This document shows positions 8,160 to 17,277 of a stretch of DNA of 64,000 nt, piece after piece. Source of the DNA: Sphingomonadales bacterium UBA7471 (GTDB lineage: Bacteria > Pseudomonadota > Alphaproteobacteria > Sphingomonadales > Sphingomonadaceae); contig DLOZ01000013.1 in the NCBI GenBank assembly GCA_002479765.1, positions 1 to 64,000 of the forward strand, in the 5' to 3' direction. The position numbers and the translations under genes were made by a program. The notes under the pieces were generated by a model that worked only from the letters and a program-made list of their open reading frames with translations, had not been told where the DNA came from and searched no databases. Numbering within the stretch: the stretch's first letter is position 1; each line of letters starts with the position of its first letter.

Positions 8160-11100
8160 TCAGGCTGCGCCTTTTTCCTGTTCAGCCAGTTCCTGCTGCA
8201 AGCGGCGCGTGACCGCTTCTGGCGATCCCGTATATTTCGCAAGCCGCGCGTAAATCAGCGGGATGAGGACAAGCGTAATCAACGTTGCGAGCGTTACACC
8301 GAAGACAATGACCACCCCGATAGAAGACCGTGCCGCACCGCCCGCGCCGCTGGCAATAGCGAGCGGGATTGCGCCGAACACGGTCGCAACCGAGGTCATC
8401 AGAATTGGCCGCAAACGGCGCGCCGCAGCTTGCTGGATCGCCTCCAGAATTTCCAAACCTTCATCGCGCAGCTGGTTTGCAAATTCGACGATCAGAATGC
8501 CATTCTTTGCCGCAAGCCCGACGAGCATGACGATACCAATCTGGCTGTAGAGGTTGAGCGTCATCCCGGTCAGCGCAAGTCCAATGATACCGCCGCCGAC
8601 GGCCAATGGAACGGTGGTGATAATGGTTGCAGGGTGGACCAAGCTTTCGAACTGCGCCGCCAGAACAAGATAGACCAACAGGATTGTGATGAAAAATACG
8701 AGGATGATGGATCCGCCGGTTTCCTTATATGCTTGGCTTTCACCGCGATAGCCGACGGCGAGCACTTCTGGCGATGCAGCGGCTTGCTCTTCAAGGAATG
8801 CCAGTGCTTCCCCCATTGAATAGCCGGGCGCCAATCCGCCCGACAGCGTAATGGCGCGCAGCTTGTTATAACGGCCAAGGTCGCGCGCGCCGGCGGTTTC
8901 TGTATAGGTGATGAGGTTGGCGAGCGATACCAAGGAACCATCGCAGCTCCGCAGCTGGATAGCGGCCAAATTTTCCGCCGTTGCGCGGTTTTGGGCATCG
9001 GCCTGAACAATCACGCGATATTCTTCGCCCCGATCCACATAGGTTGAGACACGGCGCGACCCCAATAGCGATTGCAGCGCTTGGCTGACGTCGGCAACGG
9101 ATACACCCAGGTCGCCAGCGCGTGCCGTGTCGACCTGTATCTCCATTTGCGGCTTCGTTTCCTTATAATCGGCATCGAGGTTCACAATGCCGGGATTTTC
9201 CCGCGCCGCAGTCAATATCCGGTCACGCGCGACGCTTAGGGATTCATAAGTGGACCCTGCGATGACGAAGTTCAGCGGCTGGCCCCGGCCGCGGCCGATA
9301 GAGGACCGCGCCGCGCCATTACCGCGCACAGCGGGCAGATCGGCAAGGATTTTGTTGACTTGTGCGACGACATCTTCGGTCTTCTCGGTACGCTCTTCCC
9401 ATGGTTTCAGGAAGATGACGAAAGTCCCCGAATTGAAGTCATCACTCGCGGAAAAGCCGCCAGGCGTGCGTTGAATGATGGACCGAACCGTACCCTTTTC
9501 GAGCAGCCCCAAAACCGGTTTGGACGCATCCAACATATATTTGTCCATGGCGTTGTAGCCAGTGCCCTCTGGCGCTGCAATGTTGACGCTTATGACGCCC
9601 ACATCCTCGGCTGGTGCGAGTTCGGACTGAAGCGTAGTAAACAAAAGGCCTGCAACAACCAAAAAGCCAATGACGCCAAGAATCGCCGCCAACGGCTTGG
9701 CAATCGCGCGGGACAGCATATCCGAATAGCGCGTTTCCACGCGTTGGAATTTATCGTCTACCCAAGATGCAACACGTCCGCGCTTTTCCTGCTTGAGCAG
9801 TTTTGAACACAGCATTGGCGCAAGGCTGAGCGCGACAAAGCCCGAAAAGGCGATGGCGGCAATCATTGCGCCTGCAAGCTCGCGGAATAAAAGGCCGGTC
9901 TGGCCTGCCAGAAACATAACGGGCACGAAAACCGCGCAGACGACGATGGTGGTCGAGACAACCGCGAAAGCGACCTGCCGCGTGCCCGTCACCGCTGCGA
10001 CAAGCGGAGGCTCGCCTTGTTCAATCCGGTGGTAGACATTTTCCAACACGACGATGGCGTCATCGACCACCAGCCCAATTGCGAGGACAAGCGCCAGCAG
10101 CGTCAACAGGTTGATGGAAAATCCGAACAGCCACAGCACCGCAAAGGTCGCAAGCAAGCAGATGGGCACCGTGACCGCCGGAATAAGCGTTGCGCGCCAG
10201 CTTCCCAAAAACAGGAAGATGACTAAGACAACCAATGCCGCCGCTTCTGCCAAGGTGGTCCATACGCCGCTGATCGCCTTGCTGATGAACAGCGAGTCAT
10301 CCGACCCAACAGTGATCGTCATGCCCTTTGGCAGGTCGCCTTTGATGCGTTCGGCGAGCGCCTTTGCGCTTTCGGCGACGGCCAAAGTGTTGGCCCCCGA
10401 CTGCCGGACGATGCCCATCCCAAGGGCGGATTCACCGTTCAATCGGAACGCGGCATAGGGATTTTCCGGACCGGTTTCGACGCGCGCCACATCCGCCAGA
10501 CGGATCAGCGACCCGTCAGCACCGCGTGCGACGATAAGCTGTTGAAACTCCGCTTCATTCCCAAATGGTCTGCTGACGCGCAGGGTTACGTTCTGATCTG
10601 TAGACTCCAAGCGTCCGGCGGGCAGTTCGACATTCTGGCTGCGCAGCGCATTTTCCACATCAAGCGGCGTGAGGCCCAAGGCGGCAAGACGGTCTGGCTG
10701 CAGCCAGATACGCATCGATGGCCGCGCTTCACCGCCCACAAACACGCGCGCAACGCCATCGAGGGCGGAGAACCGGTCCACCAGATTGCGGTCGAGATAG
10801 TCGCTGAGTTCAAGCCGGGACCAACCGGGTCTCGACACCACCAAATACAGAATAGGCGATGCATCCGCGTCGACCTTGCGCACTTCGGGCGCGAGCACTT
10901 CTTCGGGCAAATCATCCGCCACCCCGCCGACACGGTCGCGGACATCGTTGGCTGCGCTGTCTACGGAACGGCCCGGCGCGAATTCGATGGTGATCTCGGA
11001 CTGCCCGTCGCGCGAACGGGACGTGATGGTCTGAATGCCTTCAATGCCGGCAAGCGCATTTTCGAGCACCTGTGTCACCCGCGTTTCGACCACACTGGCC

Positions 11101-11264
11101 GCAGCGCCGGTATAGCTGGTTCCAACCGACACAATCGGGGGTTCCGTGTCGGGATATTCGCGAACGGGTAAGTTTAAAAAGCCGACAATGCCGACCAGCA
11201 CCATCAGAATCGCAATTACGGCTGCGAATACGGGTCTGCGGACCGAGATGTCGGAAAGTGTCAT
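8160..11264 (-). CDS. RND efflux transporter, inner-membrane permease (HAE1 type)
   Basis: A 1034-residue protein, the standard length for MexB/AcrB-like proton antiporters. It begins MTLSDISVRRPVFAAVIAIL, the typical first transmembrane helix. The TM4 segment carries the proton-relay aspartates in GLVVDDAIVVLENVYH. Two large periplasmic loops and a second half with ALTGMTLNLYSQIGIVMLVG and NGILIVEFANQLRDEG complete the duplicated 12-helix plan. It extrudes hydrophobic compounds with the membrane fusion protein encoded just upstream. No outer-membrane TolC-like gene or local regulator is present, so a channel from elsewhere must be used. The substrate is unknown. Confidence 0.93.
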   Translation of the reverse strand: MTLSDISVRRPVFAAVIAILMVLVGIVGFLNLPVREYPDTEPPIVSVGTSYTGAAASVVETRVTQVLENALAGIEGIQTITSRSRDGQSEITIEFAPGRSVDSAANDVRDRVGGVADDLPEEVLAPEVRKVDADASPILYLVVSRPGWSRLELSDYLDRNLVDRFSALDGVARVFVGGEARPSMRIWLQPDRLAALGLTPLDVENALRSQNVELPAGRLESTDQNVTLRVSRPFGNEAEFQQLIVARGADGSLIRLADVARVETGPENPYAAFRLNGESALGMGIVRQSGANTLAVAESAKALAERIKGDLPKGMTITVGSDDSLFISKAISGVWTTLAEAAALVVLVIFLFLGSWRATLIPAVTVPICLLATFAVLWLFGFSINLLTLLALVLAIGLVVDDAIVVLENVYHRIEQGEPPLVAAVTGTRQVAFAVVSTTIVVCAVFVPVMFLAGQTGLLFRELAGAMIAAIAFSGFVALSLAPMLCSKLLKQEKRGRVASWVDDKFQRVETRYSDMLSRAIAKPLAAILGVIGFLVVAGLLFTTLQSELAPAEDVGVISVNIAAPEGTGYNAMDKYMLDASKPVLGLLEKGTVRSIIQRTPGGFSASDDFNSGTFVIFLKPWEERTEKTEDVVAQVNKILADLPAVRGNGAARSSIGRGRGQPLNFVIAGSTYESLSVARDRILTAARENPGIVNLDADYKETKPQMEIQVDTARAGDLGVSVADVSQALQSLLGSRRVSTYVDRGEEYRVIVQADAQNRATAENLAAIQLRSCDGSLVSLANLITYTETAGARDLGRYNKLRAITLSGGLAPGYSMGEALAFLEEQAAASPEVLAVGYRGESQAYKETGGSIILVFFITILLVYLVLAAQFESLVHPATIITTVPLAVGGGIIGLALTGMTLNLYSQIGIVMLVGLAAKNGILIVEFANQLRDEGLEILEAIQQAAARRLRPILMTSVATVFGAIPLAIASGAGGAARSSIGVVIVFGVTLATLITLVLIPLIYARLAKYTGSPEAVTRRLQQELAEQEKGAA

Positions 11265-11276
11265 CTCAACCCTGCA

Positions 11277-12323
11277 TCATTTGCTTTTTGCGGGGGCTTC
11301 GCCAGCTTTGGGTGTTCCGGTGCGCACCTTGGCACCCTCCGACAGCTTCACGACGCCTTCGGTTACGATTTTGTCGCCGACTTTAAGGCCGCTGATGATC
11401 TCGACCAGATTGCCGTCGCGTGTGCCTGTCTTAACCTCAATACGCTTCGCCATTTGATCGGCATCCAGCGTGTAGACGAAGCTCGCATCGCCTTCACGGA
11501 CGAGCGAGAGTTCGGGGACAGCGGGGGCGTTACGCGTTTTCGATGTGATTGTGACCGACAGCAACATTCCCGGTTTCAACCGTCCGTTGCGGTTCGGCAA
11601 TATCGCGCGCAGCGTGGCGGTGCGCGTTTGCGGGTTCACCACGGGATTGATCGCAATGATTTTTCCTGAAGCGACATAATCGGGGAAAGCCGCAGCCTTC
11701 GCACTGATGTCTTGGCCAACGCGCACGTTCGCCAACATTGTTTCGGGTATGGTGAAATCCAGTTTGATGGAACTCAGGTCGCTGACGGCTGCAATTTCGT
11801 CGCCAGCGCTTACAACTGCGCCAACCGATATGCGCCGCAACGACACGTGTCCCGAAAAGGGCGCGCGCACAACGCGGTCGCCAATCGATGCACGCGCTTC
11901 ATTGGCTGCGGCTCTTGCCGATGCGGCTGATGCGGTTTGCGCCTCAAGATTTGCGTTGGTGGCAAAGCCGCGGCGATGGAGCTCACTAATCCGCGCCAGT
12001 TGCTGGTCTGCTTCTCGTGCACGCGCTTGCGCGCTGGCAAGTGATGCCGTTTCCTGCCCTTGCGCCAAAACGGCCAGAATCTGGCCCTGCCGCACATAGT
12101 CGCCGTCGGAAAAGCCAAGCTGCGTGATGCGTTCGGTCACCGGCGCACGAACCGAAACCTGCTCATTTGCGTTCGCGGTGCCAACGGCAACGTAGCGGTC
12201 CGAAAAGACATGCTGTGTTGCAGCACCCAGTGTGACCAACGGCGCAGGGCGGTCGCGTTTTTCTTCACCGCCGCCACAGGCAGCGACACATAGCATCAAC
12301 GACAGAATGAGTAGCTTGCGCAT
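11277..12323 (-). CDS. RND efflux periplasmic adaptor lipoprotein (membrane fusion protein)
   Basis: A protein of 348 residues from the ATG at 12323. Upstream codons to 12464 are open but unconserved. MRKLLILSLMLCVAACGGGE is a lipoprotein signal with lipobox VAAC and Cys16. The barrel-sandwich halves flank an alpha-helical hairpin rich in alanine and arginine (about residues 90-145), and a beta-barrel with VVNPQTRTATLRAILPNRN follows. It links the RND permease to an outer-membrane channel. It lies 12 bases upstream of the permease gene in the same direction, so they form an operon. Confidence 0.9.
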   Translation of the reverse strand: MRKLLILSLMLCVAACGGGEEKRDRPAPLVTLGAATQHVFSDRYVAVGTANANEQVSVRAPVTERITQLGFSDGDYVRQGQILAVLAQGQETASLASAQARAREADQQLARISELHRRGFATNANLEAQTASAASARAAANEARASIGDRVVRAPFSGHVSLRRISVGAVVSAGDEIAAVSDLSSIKLDFTIPETMLANVRVGQDISAKAAAFPDYVASGKIIAINPVVNPQTRTATLRAILPNRNGRLKPGMLLSVTITSKTRNAPAVPELSLVREGDASFVYTLDADQMAKRIEVKTGTRDGNLVEIISGLKVGDKIVTEGVVKLSEGAKVRTGTPKAGEAPAKSK

Positions 12324-12482
12324 TTTTTTACCGGTGAGGGGAGGTGGATATCGAGCTTCGCGTGATGGCTGAAGTGAAGCGACATTAACAGCAGATTTCG
12401 ACGAAAGCATTTCTAAAGGCGAAACAATATCCCGTCGCCGCGAACCGAGAACGCCCGCTCCCAATCCGCAGCGGCAGTACCA

Positions 12483-14033
12483 TCAGTGCCGTATGATGTG
12501 ATCGAACGCAGACAGGGCTGCTTTGGTACCTTCGCCCATCGCGACGATAATTTGCTTGTACGGGACGGTCGTAACGTCGCCAGCAGCGAAAACGCCGGGG
12601 ATATTCGTTGCGTTATGCGCATCGACTTCGATTTCGCCGCGCGGCGAAAGCTGCAGCGGTCCTTTCAACCACTCGGTGTTCGGAACCAGCCCGATTTGCA
12701 CAAAGATACCTTCAAGATCGATGCGATGTGAATCCCCGGTCAGACGGTCGGTATAGACCAATGCCTCAACCTTTTCACCGTCGCCCAATACTTCCGTGCT
12801 CAATGCGGATGTGATGATGTCGACATTGGGCAGGCTGCGCAGTTTGTTTTGCAGCACCGCATCTGCGCGTAGTTGCGAGTCAAATTCGACGAGCGTCACG
12901 TGGGACACAATACCTGCAAGGTCGATGGCCGCTTCGACGCCGGAGTTGCCACCACCGATAACGGCAGTGCGCTTGCCCTTGTACAATGGGCCATCGCAAT
13001 GCGGGCAATATGCCACGCCCTTGTTGCGATATTCCTCTTCGCCGGGAACGCCCATTTGCCGCCAACGCGCACCGGTCGACAATATGATCGTCCGTGCCTT
13101 TAACGTTGCACCGCTGGCGAGCTTAACTTCATGCAGGCCGCCTTCGGCAGCAGGGATGAGCTCCGTCGCGGCCTGAAGGTTCATGATGTCGACATCATAT
13201 TCGCGGACATGCTGTTCCAATTGCGCCGCCAGCTTTGGCCCTTCGGTGTGCTGGACAGAAATGAAGTTCTCAATGCCCATGGTATCGAGCACCTGACCAC
13301 CAAAACGTTCCGCGACCACGCCGGTGCGAATGCCCTTGCGCGCCGCATAAATCGCGGCCGCTGCGCCGGCTGGACCGCCGCCGACGACCAAAACTTCAAA
13401 CGGTTCCTTGGCTGCGATCTTTTCCGCAGCGCGGGCAACGGTGCCGGTGTCCAGCTTGGCCATGATCTGCGCAAGGTCCATCCTGCCTTGGCCAAAGGGT
13501 TCACCATTCAGGTAAATGGCAGGGACCGCCATGACCTTGCGGGTTTCAACTTCGTCGCGGAACATCGCGCCATCAATTGCCACATGGCTGACGCCTGGAT
13601 TGAGTGCGGCCATGATGTTGATGGCTTGGATGACGTCAGGGCAATTCTGGCACGACAGCGAAAAGAATGTTTCGAAGTGGAAGTCGCCTTCAAGCGCCTT
13701 CACTGAATCGAGTAACTCGGCTTCTTCCTTGGGTGGGTGTCCGCCCATGTGCAGAAGCGCGAGAACCAAAGATGTGAATTCATGCCCCAAGGGCAGGCCA
13801 GCAAAATGCGTTTCAGCAGTGCCATCGGCGCGGCGGATGGCGAAGGAAGGCGCGCGATCCGCATGCCCATCAAAACGCGCGGACAGCAGGTCCGACTGTT
13901 CGACGACCGTTTCAACCAAAGTGCGCATTTCCGCAGACTTTGGGCTGTCGTCGAGGGTCGCGACGAGCTCAACAGGCGTGCGCAGGTTTGCCAGATAGGT
14001 TTTTAGCTGGGCAGTGGTAGCAGCATCAAGCAT
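12483..14033 (-). CDS. ahpF: Alkyl hydroperoxide reductase subunit F
   Basis: A 516-residue flavoprotein. The N-terminal double thioredoxin-fold domain has the redox pair Cys128/Cys131 in SLSCQNCPDVIQA. The FAD motif is VVGGGPAGAAAAIYAARKG and the NADH-domain motif is AVIGGGNSGVEAAIDLAG. The thioredoxin-reductase-type active site is YCPHCDGPLYKGK. It passes electrons from NADH through FAD to AhpC. It lies downstream of ahpC on the same strand, separated by a strong hairpin. All redox cysteines are present. Confidence 0.96.
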   Translation of the reverse strand: MLDAATTAQLKTYLANLRTPVELVATLDDSPKSAEMRTLVETVVEQSDLLSARFDGHADRAPSFAIRRADGTAETHFAGLPLGHEFTSLVLALLHMGGHPPKEEAELLDSVKALEGDFHFETFFSLSCQNCPDVIQAINIMAALNPGVSHVAIDGAMFRDEVETRKVMAVPAIYLNGEPFGQGRMDLAQIMAKLDTGTVARAAEKIAAKEPFEVLVVGGGPAGAAAAIYAARKGIRTGVVAERFGGQVLDTMGIENFISVQHTEGPKLAAQLEQHVREYDVDIMNLQAATELIPAAEGGLHEVKLASGATLKARTIILSTGARWRQMGVPGEEEYRNKGVAYCPHCDGPLYKGKRTAVIGGGNSGVEAAIDLAGIVSHVTLVEFDSQLRADAVLQNKLRSLPNVDIITSALSTEVLGDGEKVEALVYTDRLTGDSHRIDLEGIFVQIGLVPNTEWLKGPLQLSPRGEIEVDAHNATNIPGVFAAGDVTTVPYKQIIVAMGEGTKAALSAFDHIIRH

Positions 14034-14103
14034 CTTGGGTCTCTTTCAAACAAGCACGTCCACGCCGCGACGGATGGCGGCTCAATTGGTCGAATATAGG
14101 GGG

Positions 14104-14131
14104 GGGTGCCGCGCTCACGCACGCGGCACCC
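14104..14131 (-). terminator. Stem-loop between ahpC and ahpF
   Basis: GGGTGCCGCG and CGCGGCACCC form a perfect 10-bp GC-rich stem with an 8-base loop. It lies 10 bases after the ahpC stop in the direction of transcription and ahead of ahpF. On the transcribed strand it is followed by C-rich bases and TATATT but no run of T, so it is not a classic intrinsic terminator. It may attenuate read-through or protect the ahpC message so that AhpC exceeds AhpF. Confidence 0.6.
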
Positions 14132-14140
14132 GAATATATA

Positions 14141-14704
14141 TTAGATCTTACCGACGAGGTCGATCGAAGGCGCAAGCGTTTCGCTGCCTTCTTCCCACTT
14201 CGCAGGGCAAACCTGACCTGGGTGCTCGCGCACGTAGATCGCAGCCTTGATCTTGCGGACGAGTTCAACCGCGTTGCGGCCGACGCCTTCACAGGTGATT
14301 TCCATGACCTGAATGACGCCGTCTGGGTCAACGACGAAGGTCGCACGGTCGGCAAGACCTTGGCCTTCGCGCAATACGCCGAAGTTGTTGCTGATGACGT
14401 GGTTCTGGTCGCCAAGCATGTGGTAGTTGATCTTGCTGATCGCTGGCGAGCTGTCATGCCATGACTTGTGGCTGAAATGCGTGTCGGTCGACACTGCGAA
14501 TACTTCAACGCCCATGGCTTGCAGGTCCGCATATTGGTCCGCAAGGTCTTCCAGCTCGGTTGGGCATACAAATGTCCAGTCAGCTGGGTAAAAGAAGAAT
14601 ACGCCCCACTTGCCCTTTACGTCCGCGTCGGAAACTTCAACGAACTTTCCAGCCTTGTACGACTGCGTTGTGAACGGCTTAATGCTTGAACCGATGATAC
14701 CCAT
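14141..14704 (-). CDS. ahpC: Alkyl hydroperoxide reductase subunit C (peroxiredoxin)
   Basis: A 187-residue 2-Cys peroxiredoxin. The peroxidatic cysteine is Cys47 in YPADWTFVCPTELEDLA, and the resolving cysteine is Cys166 in HPGQVCPAKWEEGSE. It reduces H2O2 and organic peroxides and is recycled by AhpF. GAAAGGATTTTAC supplies the ribosome site before the ATG. A loose promoter-like pair, TTGCAA and AAATAA 16 bases apart, lies upstream on the minus strand. I could not find a convincing OxyR site. Confidence 0.97.
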   Translation of the reverse strand: MGIIGSSIKPFTTQSYKAGKFVEVSDADVKGKWGVFFFYPADWTFVCPTELEDLADQYADLQAMGVEVFAVSTDTHFSHKSWHDSSPAISKINYHMLGDQNHVISNNFGVLREGQGLADRATFVVDPDGVIQVMEITCEGVGRNAVELVRKIKAAIYVREHPGQVCPAKWEEGSETLAPSIDLVGKI

Positions 14705-15041
14705 GTAAAATCCTTTCGATGGTGGTTTTTGAATTTCTGACGCTCCCCAACACGAATTCTGTTATTTAGTCCAGCAACCGTTTTTGCAATGACTAATCGT
14801 TTTTTCCGATAATTCGATATGTGGGGTCGCGGTGCAGTGTATCCGGGATGTATTACACATATGTATCCGACCGGCTTGCCGCAATGGCCGAAAGTTTTTT
14901 TGGACGGATGAAATCACCGACCAAGAATGACGTTTGAAAATTTTACATGAAGTTGCTTCATGATGTGAAATCTTGCTTGTCGCTGACCGCCTTCCGGTGC
15001 ACCTATCTCTGCATAAACTAAACTTAGAGAGATTGAATGGC
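14705..15041. other. Intergenic region between divergent ahpC and S41 protease genes
   Basis: This 337-base region must hold the promoters of ahpC (minus strand) and of the S41 protease gene (plus strand). It is AT-rich in the middle (around 14790-14890). It holds no convincing ORF, tRNA or repeat. No operator could be assigned with confidence. Confidence 0.5.
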
Positions 15042-16487
15042 ATGAAGAACGGCGCGTTGAAGAATGTCATTGTCATTTTGGCTGCGGCCCTGACGGCGTG
15101 CGGCGGTGGCGGTAGCGGCTCCGGCGGCGGGACTGTCACAGTTCCGCCGACCAGCTCGACGCCCCCCACTTCACCACCGACATCGTCGACATGCAGCCTG
15201 AGCAGCCGGCAAGATTTTGCCTTTTCGGTTTTGAATGAATGGTATTTGTTTCCAGAAACCCTTCCGGGGTCATTGGCAACCGCGCCTTATACATCCGTGC
15301 AATCCTATATTGATGCGCTAACCGCCAATGCGCGTGCGCAGGGACGTGATCGAAACTTTACCTATGTGACGTCCATTCGGGAAGAAAACGCCTATTACGC
15401 ATCGGGTTCGACGGCGGGACTGGGCGTGCGTCTGGCGTATCAGGGCAACCGGATTTTCGTGATTGAGGCGTTTGAAGGTGCACCCGCGCTTGCTGCGGGC
15501 ATTGATCGCGGAACCGAAATTCTGGCGATTGGAACCGATGCCGCAAATCTTACACCCGTCGCTGATATCATCGCCGCGCAAGGTACAAGCGGGATCACGA
15601 GCGCGCTTGGACCGAGCACGGTTGGCACAAGCCGGGTCTTGCGCATTGCCGACGCCGGCGGCGCGCGGAATGTGACGGTGACGAAGGCCGGCTATAACAT
15701 CGATCCATTGTCGCCGCGATATGGCGTGCGAGTTATCGACAATGGTGGTCAGCGCGTTGGCTACATCAACATGCGCACGTTTATTTCGACGGCTGATAAT
15801 CAGTTGCGCACCGCGTTTGCCGATTTCCGGGCTCAGGGGATCACGCATTTTGTTATCGATTTCCGGTACAATGGCGGCGGGCTGGTTTCGACGGCTGAAC
15901 TGATGGGCGACCTTATGGCTGGCAACCGCTTTTCCAGCGATATCTTTACGGTCACGCGTTTTCGTCCATCCAAATCATCCAACAATGAAACCCGTCGTTT
16001 TTCGCCACAAACGCAGTCGGTTTCACCCGTTAAAATTGCCTTTATTGCAACCGGTGCCACCGCTTCCGCCAGCGAGTTGGTGATGAACAGCTTCGTGCCC
16101 TATTTGGGTGTGAATGCCGCACTGATTGGCAGCAACAGTTATGGTAAGCCTGTCGGACAAATCGCGGTCGACCAATCCGCGTGCGATGACCGAATTCGCG
16201 TTGTTGCCTTTGCCAAGGAAAATGCAGCCGGGCAGGGCGACTATTATTCCGGACTGGCGGGCACGATGCGCGCCACCTGCGCGGCAGCGGACGATATTAG
16301 CCGGCCATTGGGCGATCCGCTCGAGGCATCGTTGCGGACAGCGTTGGACTTTGTGGCGGGGCGCAGTTGCACGCCGGTGGTCGTAGGCCAAAGCGCACAA
16401 AGCACCTCCACCCGCACCGAACGCCGGGTCCTTCCGGTGCCCATAGATGCGCGCGCTGCCCAACGCGAAGTGCCAGGTTTGTTTTAA
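15042..16487 (+). CDS. S41 family (C-terminal processing) serine peptidase, lipoprotein
   Basis: A protein of 481 residues from the ATG at 15042, which has AGAGAGATT upstream; open codons before it look unconserved. Residues 1-20 are a lipoprotein signal with lipobox LTAC and Cys20. A glycine-rich run and a Pro/Thr/Ser linker (residues 21-50) then space the protein from the membrane. A PDZ-like segment lies near 125-215. The S41 core has VIDFRYNGGGLVSTAE and ATASASELVMNS, with the nucleophile at Ser342 or Ser344. NSYGKPVGQ supplies the likely lysine partner, Lys369. It is probably an envelope protease; the substrate is unknown. It is transcribed alone. Confidence 0.85.
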   Translation: MKNGALKNVIVILAAALTACGGGGSGSGGGTVTVPPTSSTPPTSPPTSSTCSLSSRQDFAFSVLNEWYLFPETLPGSLATAPYTSVQSYIDALTANARAQGRDRNFTYVTSIREENAYYASGSTAGLGVRLAYQGNRIFVIEAFEGAPALAAGIDRGTEILAIGTDAANLTPVADIIAAQGTSGITSALGPSTVGTSRVLRIADAGGARNVTVTKAGYNIDPLSPRYGVRVIDNGGQRVGYINMRTFISTADNQLRTAFADFRAQGITHFVIDFRYNGGGLVSTAELMGDLMAGNRFSSDIFTVTRFRPSKSSNNETRRFSPQTQSVSPVKIAFIATGATASASELVMNSFVPYLGVNAALIGSNSYGKPVGQIAVDQSACDDRIRVVAFAKENAAGQGDYYSGLAGTMRATCAAADDISRPLGDPLEASLRTALDFVAGRSCTPVVVGQSAQSTSTRTERRVLPVPIDARAAQREVPGLF

Positions 16488-16524
16488 CGGTTCCGAACGG
16501 CAATAAAGACGTCAGCGCGCCGGG

Positions 16525-17277
16525 TCAGTTCTTTTCCGCTGATAACCGCACCAGTGCCAACACGTGCGCAGCATGTTCTTTGCGGCAAATGAGCAGGTCG
16601 GGCATATAGACATCACGCTGGTTATAAACCAACGAACTGCCGTCAACGCGGCTGACGTGCAAGCCATAGGCAGCAGCTACCGCAACGGGTGCGCAGCTGT
16701 CCCATTCATATTGCCCGCCGGTGTGCAGATAGATATCGGCCTCGCCGCGGACCACGGCCATGGCTTTGGCCCCTGCAGACCCCATGGGGATGAGCTCAGC
16801 GCCCAATGCTTCGGCCACGGCGACAGCCTCGGGTGCCGGGCGCGTCCGGCTGACGACCATGCGGAGTTTTTCCGGGGCAGGGGGAATGATGGCTGGCTGA
16901 TCCGTGCGCAGAACCAAATCCAGGGCCGGAAGCGCAACGGCGCCAATGACGGGCGCACCGTCGATTGCCAGCGCGACATGGACCGCCCAATCGGACCTAC
17001 CTTCGCTATATTCGCGGGTTCCATCGACCGGGTCGATAATCCATACGCGCGATTTTGAAAGGCGGGCGTCGGTGTCTTTGCTTTCTTCCGACAAAAGACC
17101 GTCATCAGGGCGTTGTTCCGCAAGCGTACGGATCAGATATTGGTTGGCGGTTTGATCGCCCGCGTTGCCCAATTCCTTCGCGACCAACCCACTGGTATCA
17201 CGCATTTCGAGAACCAGCGCGCCTGCGGCCTTTGCCAAATATGCGGCAAGCTCGGTATCGTCAGCGATGATACTCAT
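16525..17277 (-). CDS. cysQ: 3'(2'),5'-bisphosphate nucleotidase
   Basis: A 250-residue enzyme of the inositol-monophosphatase superfamily. The metal-binding motifs are LLSEESKDTD and WIIDPVDGTREYSEG, with a second site QYEWDSCAPVAVAAAYG. CysQ hydrolyses 3'-phosphoadenosine 5'-phosphate (PAP) to AMP, removing an inhibitory by-product of PAPS use. Its start overlaps the cysNC stop by four bases, so it is the last gene of the cysD-cysNC-cysQ operon. This context makes the PAP role more likely than inositol phosphatase. Confidence 0.92.
   Translation of the reverse strand: MSIIADDTELAAYLAKAAGALVLEMRDTSGLVAKELGNAGDQTANQYLIRTLAEQRPDDGLLSEESKDTDARLSKSRVWIIDPVDGTREYSEGRSDWAVHVALAIDGAPVIGAVALPALDLVLRTDQPAIIPPAPEKLRMVVSRTRPAPEAVAVAEALGAELIPMGSAGAKAMAVVRGEADIYLHTGGQYEWDSCAPVAVAAAYGLHVSRVDGSSLVYNQRDVYMPDLLICRKEHAAHVLALVRLSAEKN

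Noticed and set aside
14790..14830. Possible OxyR site upstream of ahpC
   Set aside because: The AT-rich bases show only partial dyad symmetry and do not match the ATAG/CTAT spacing.
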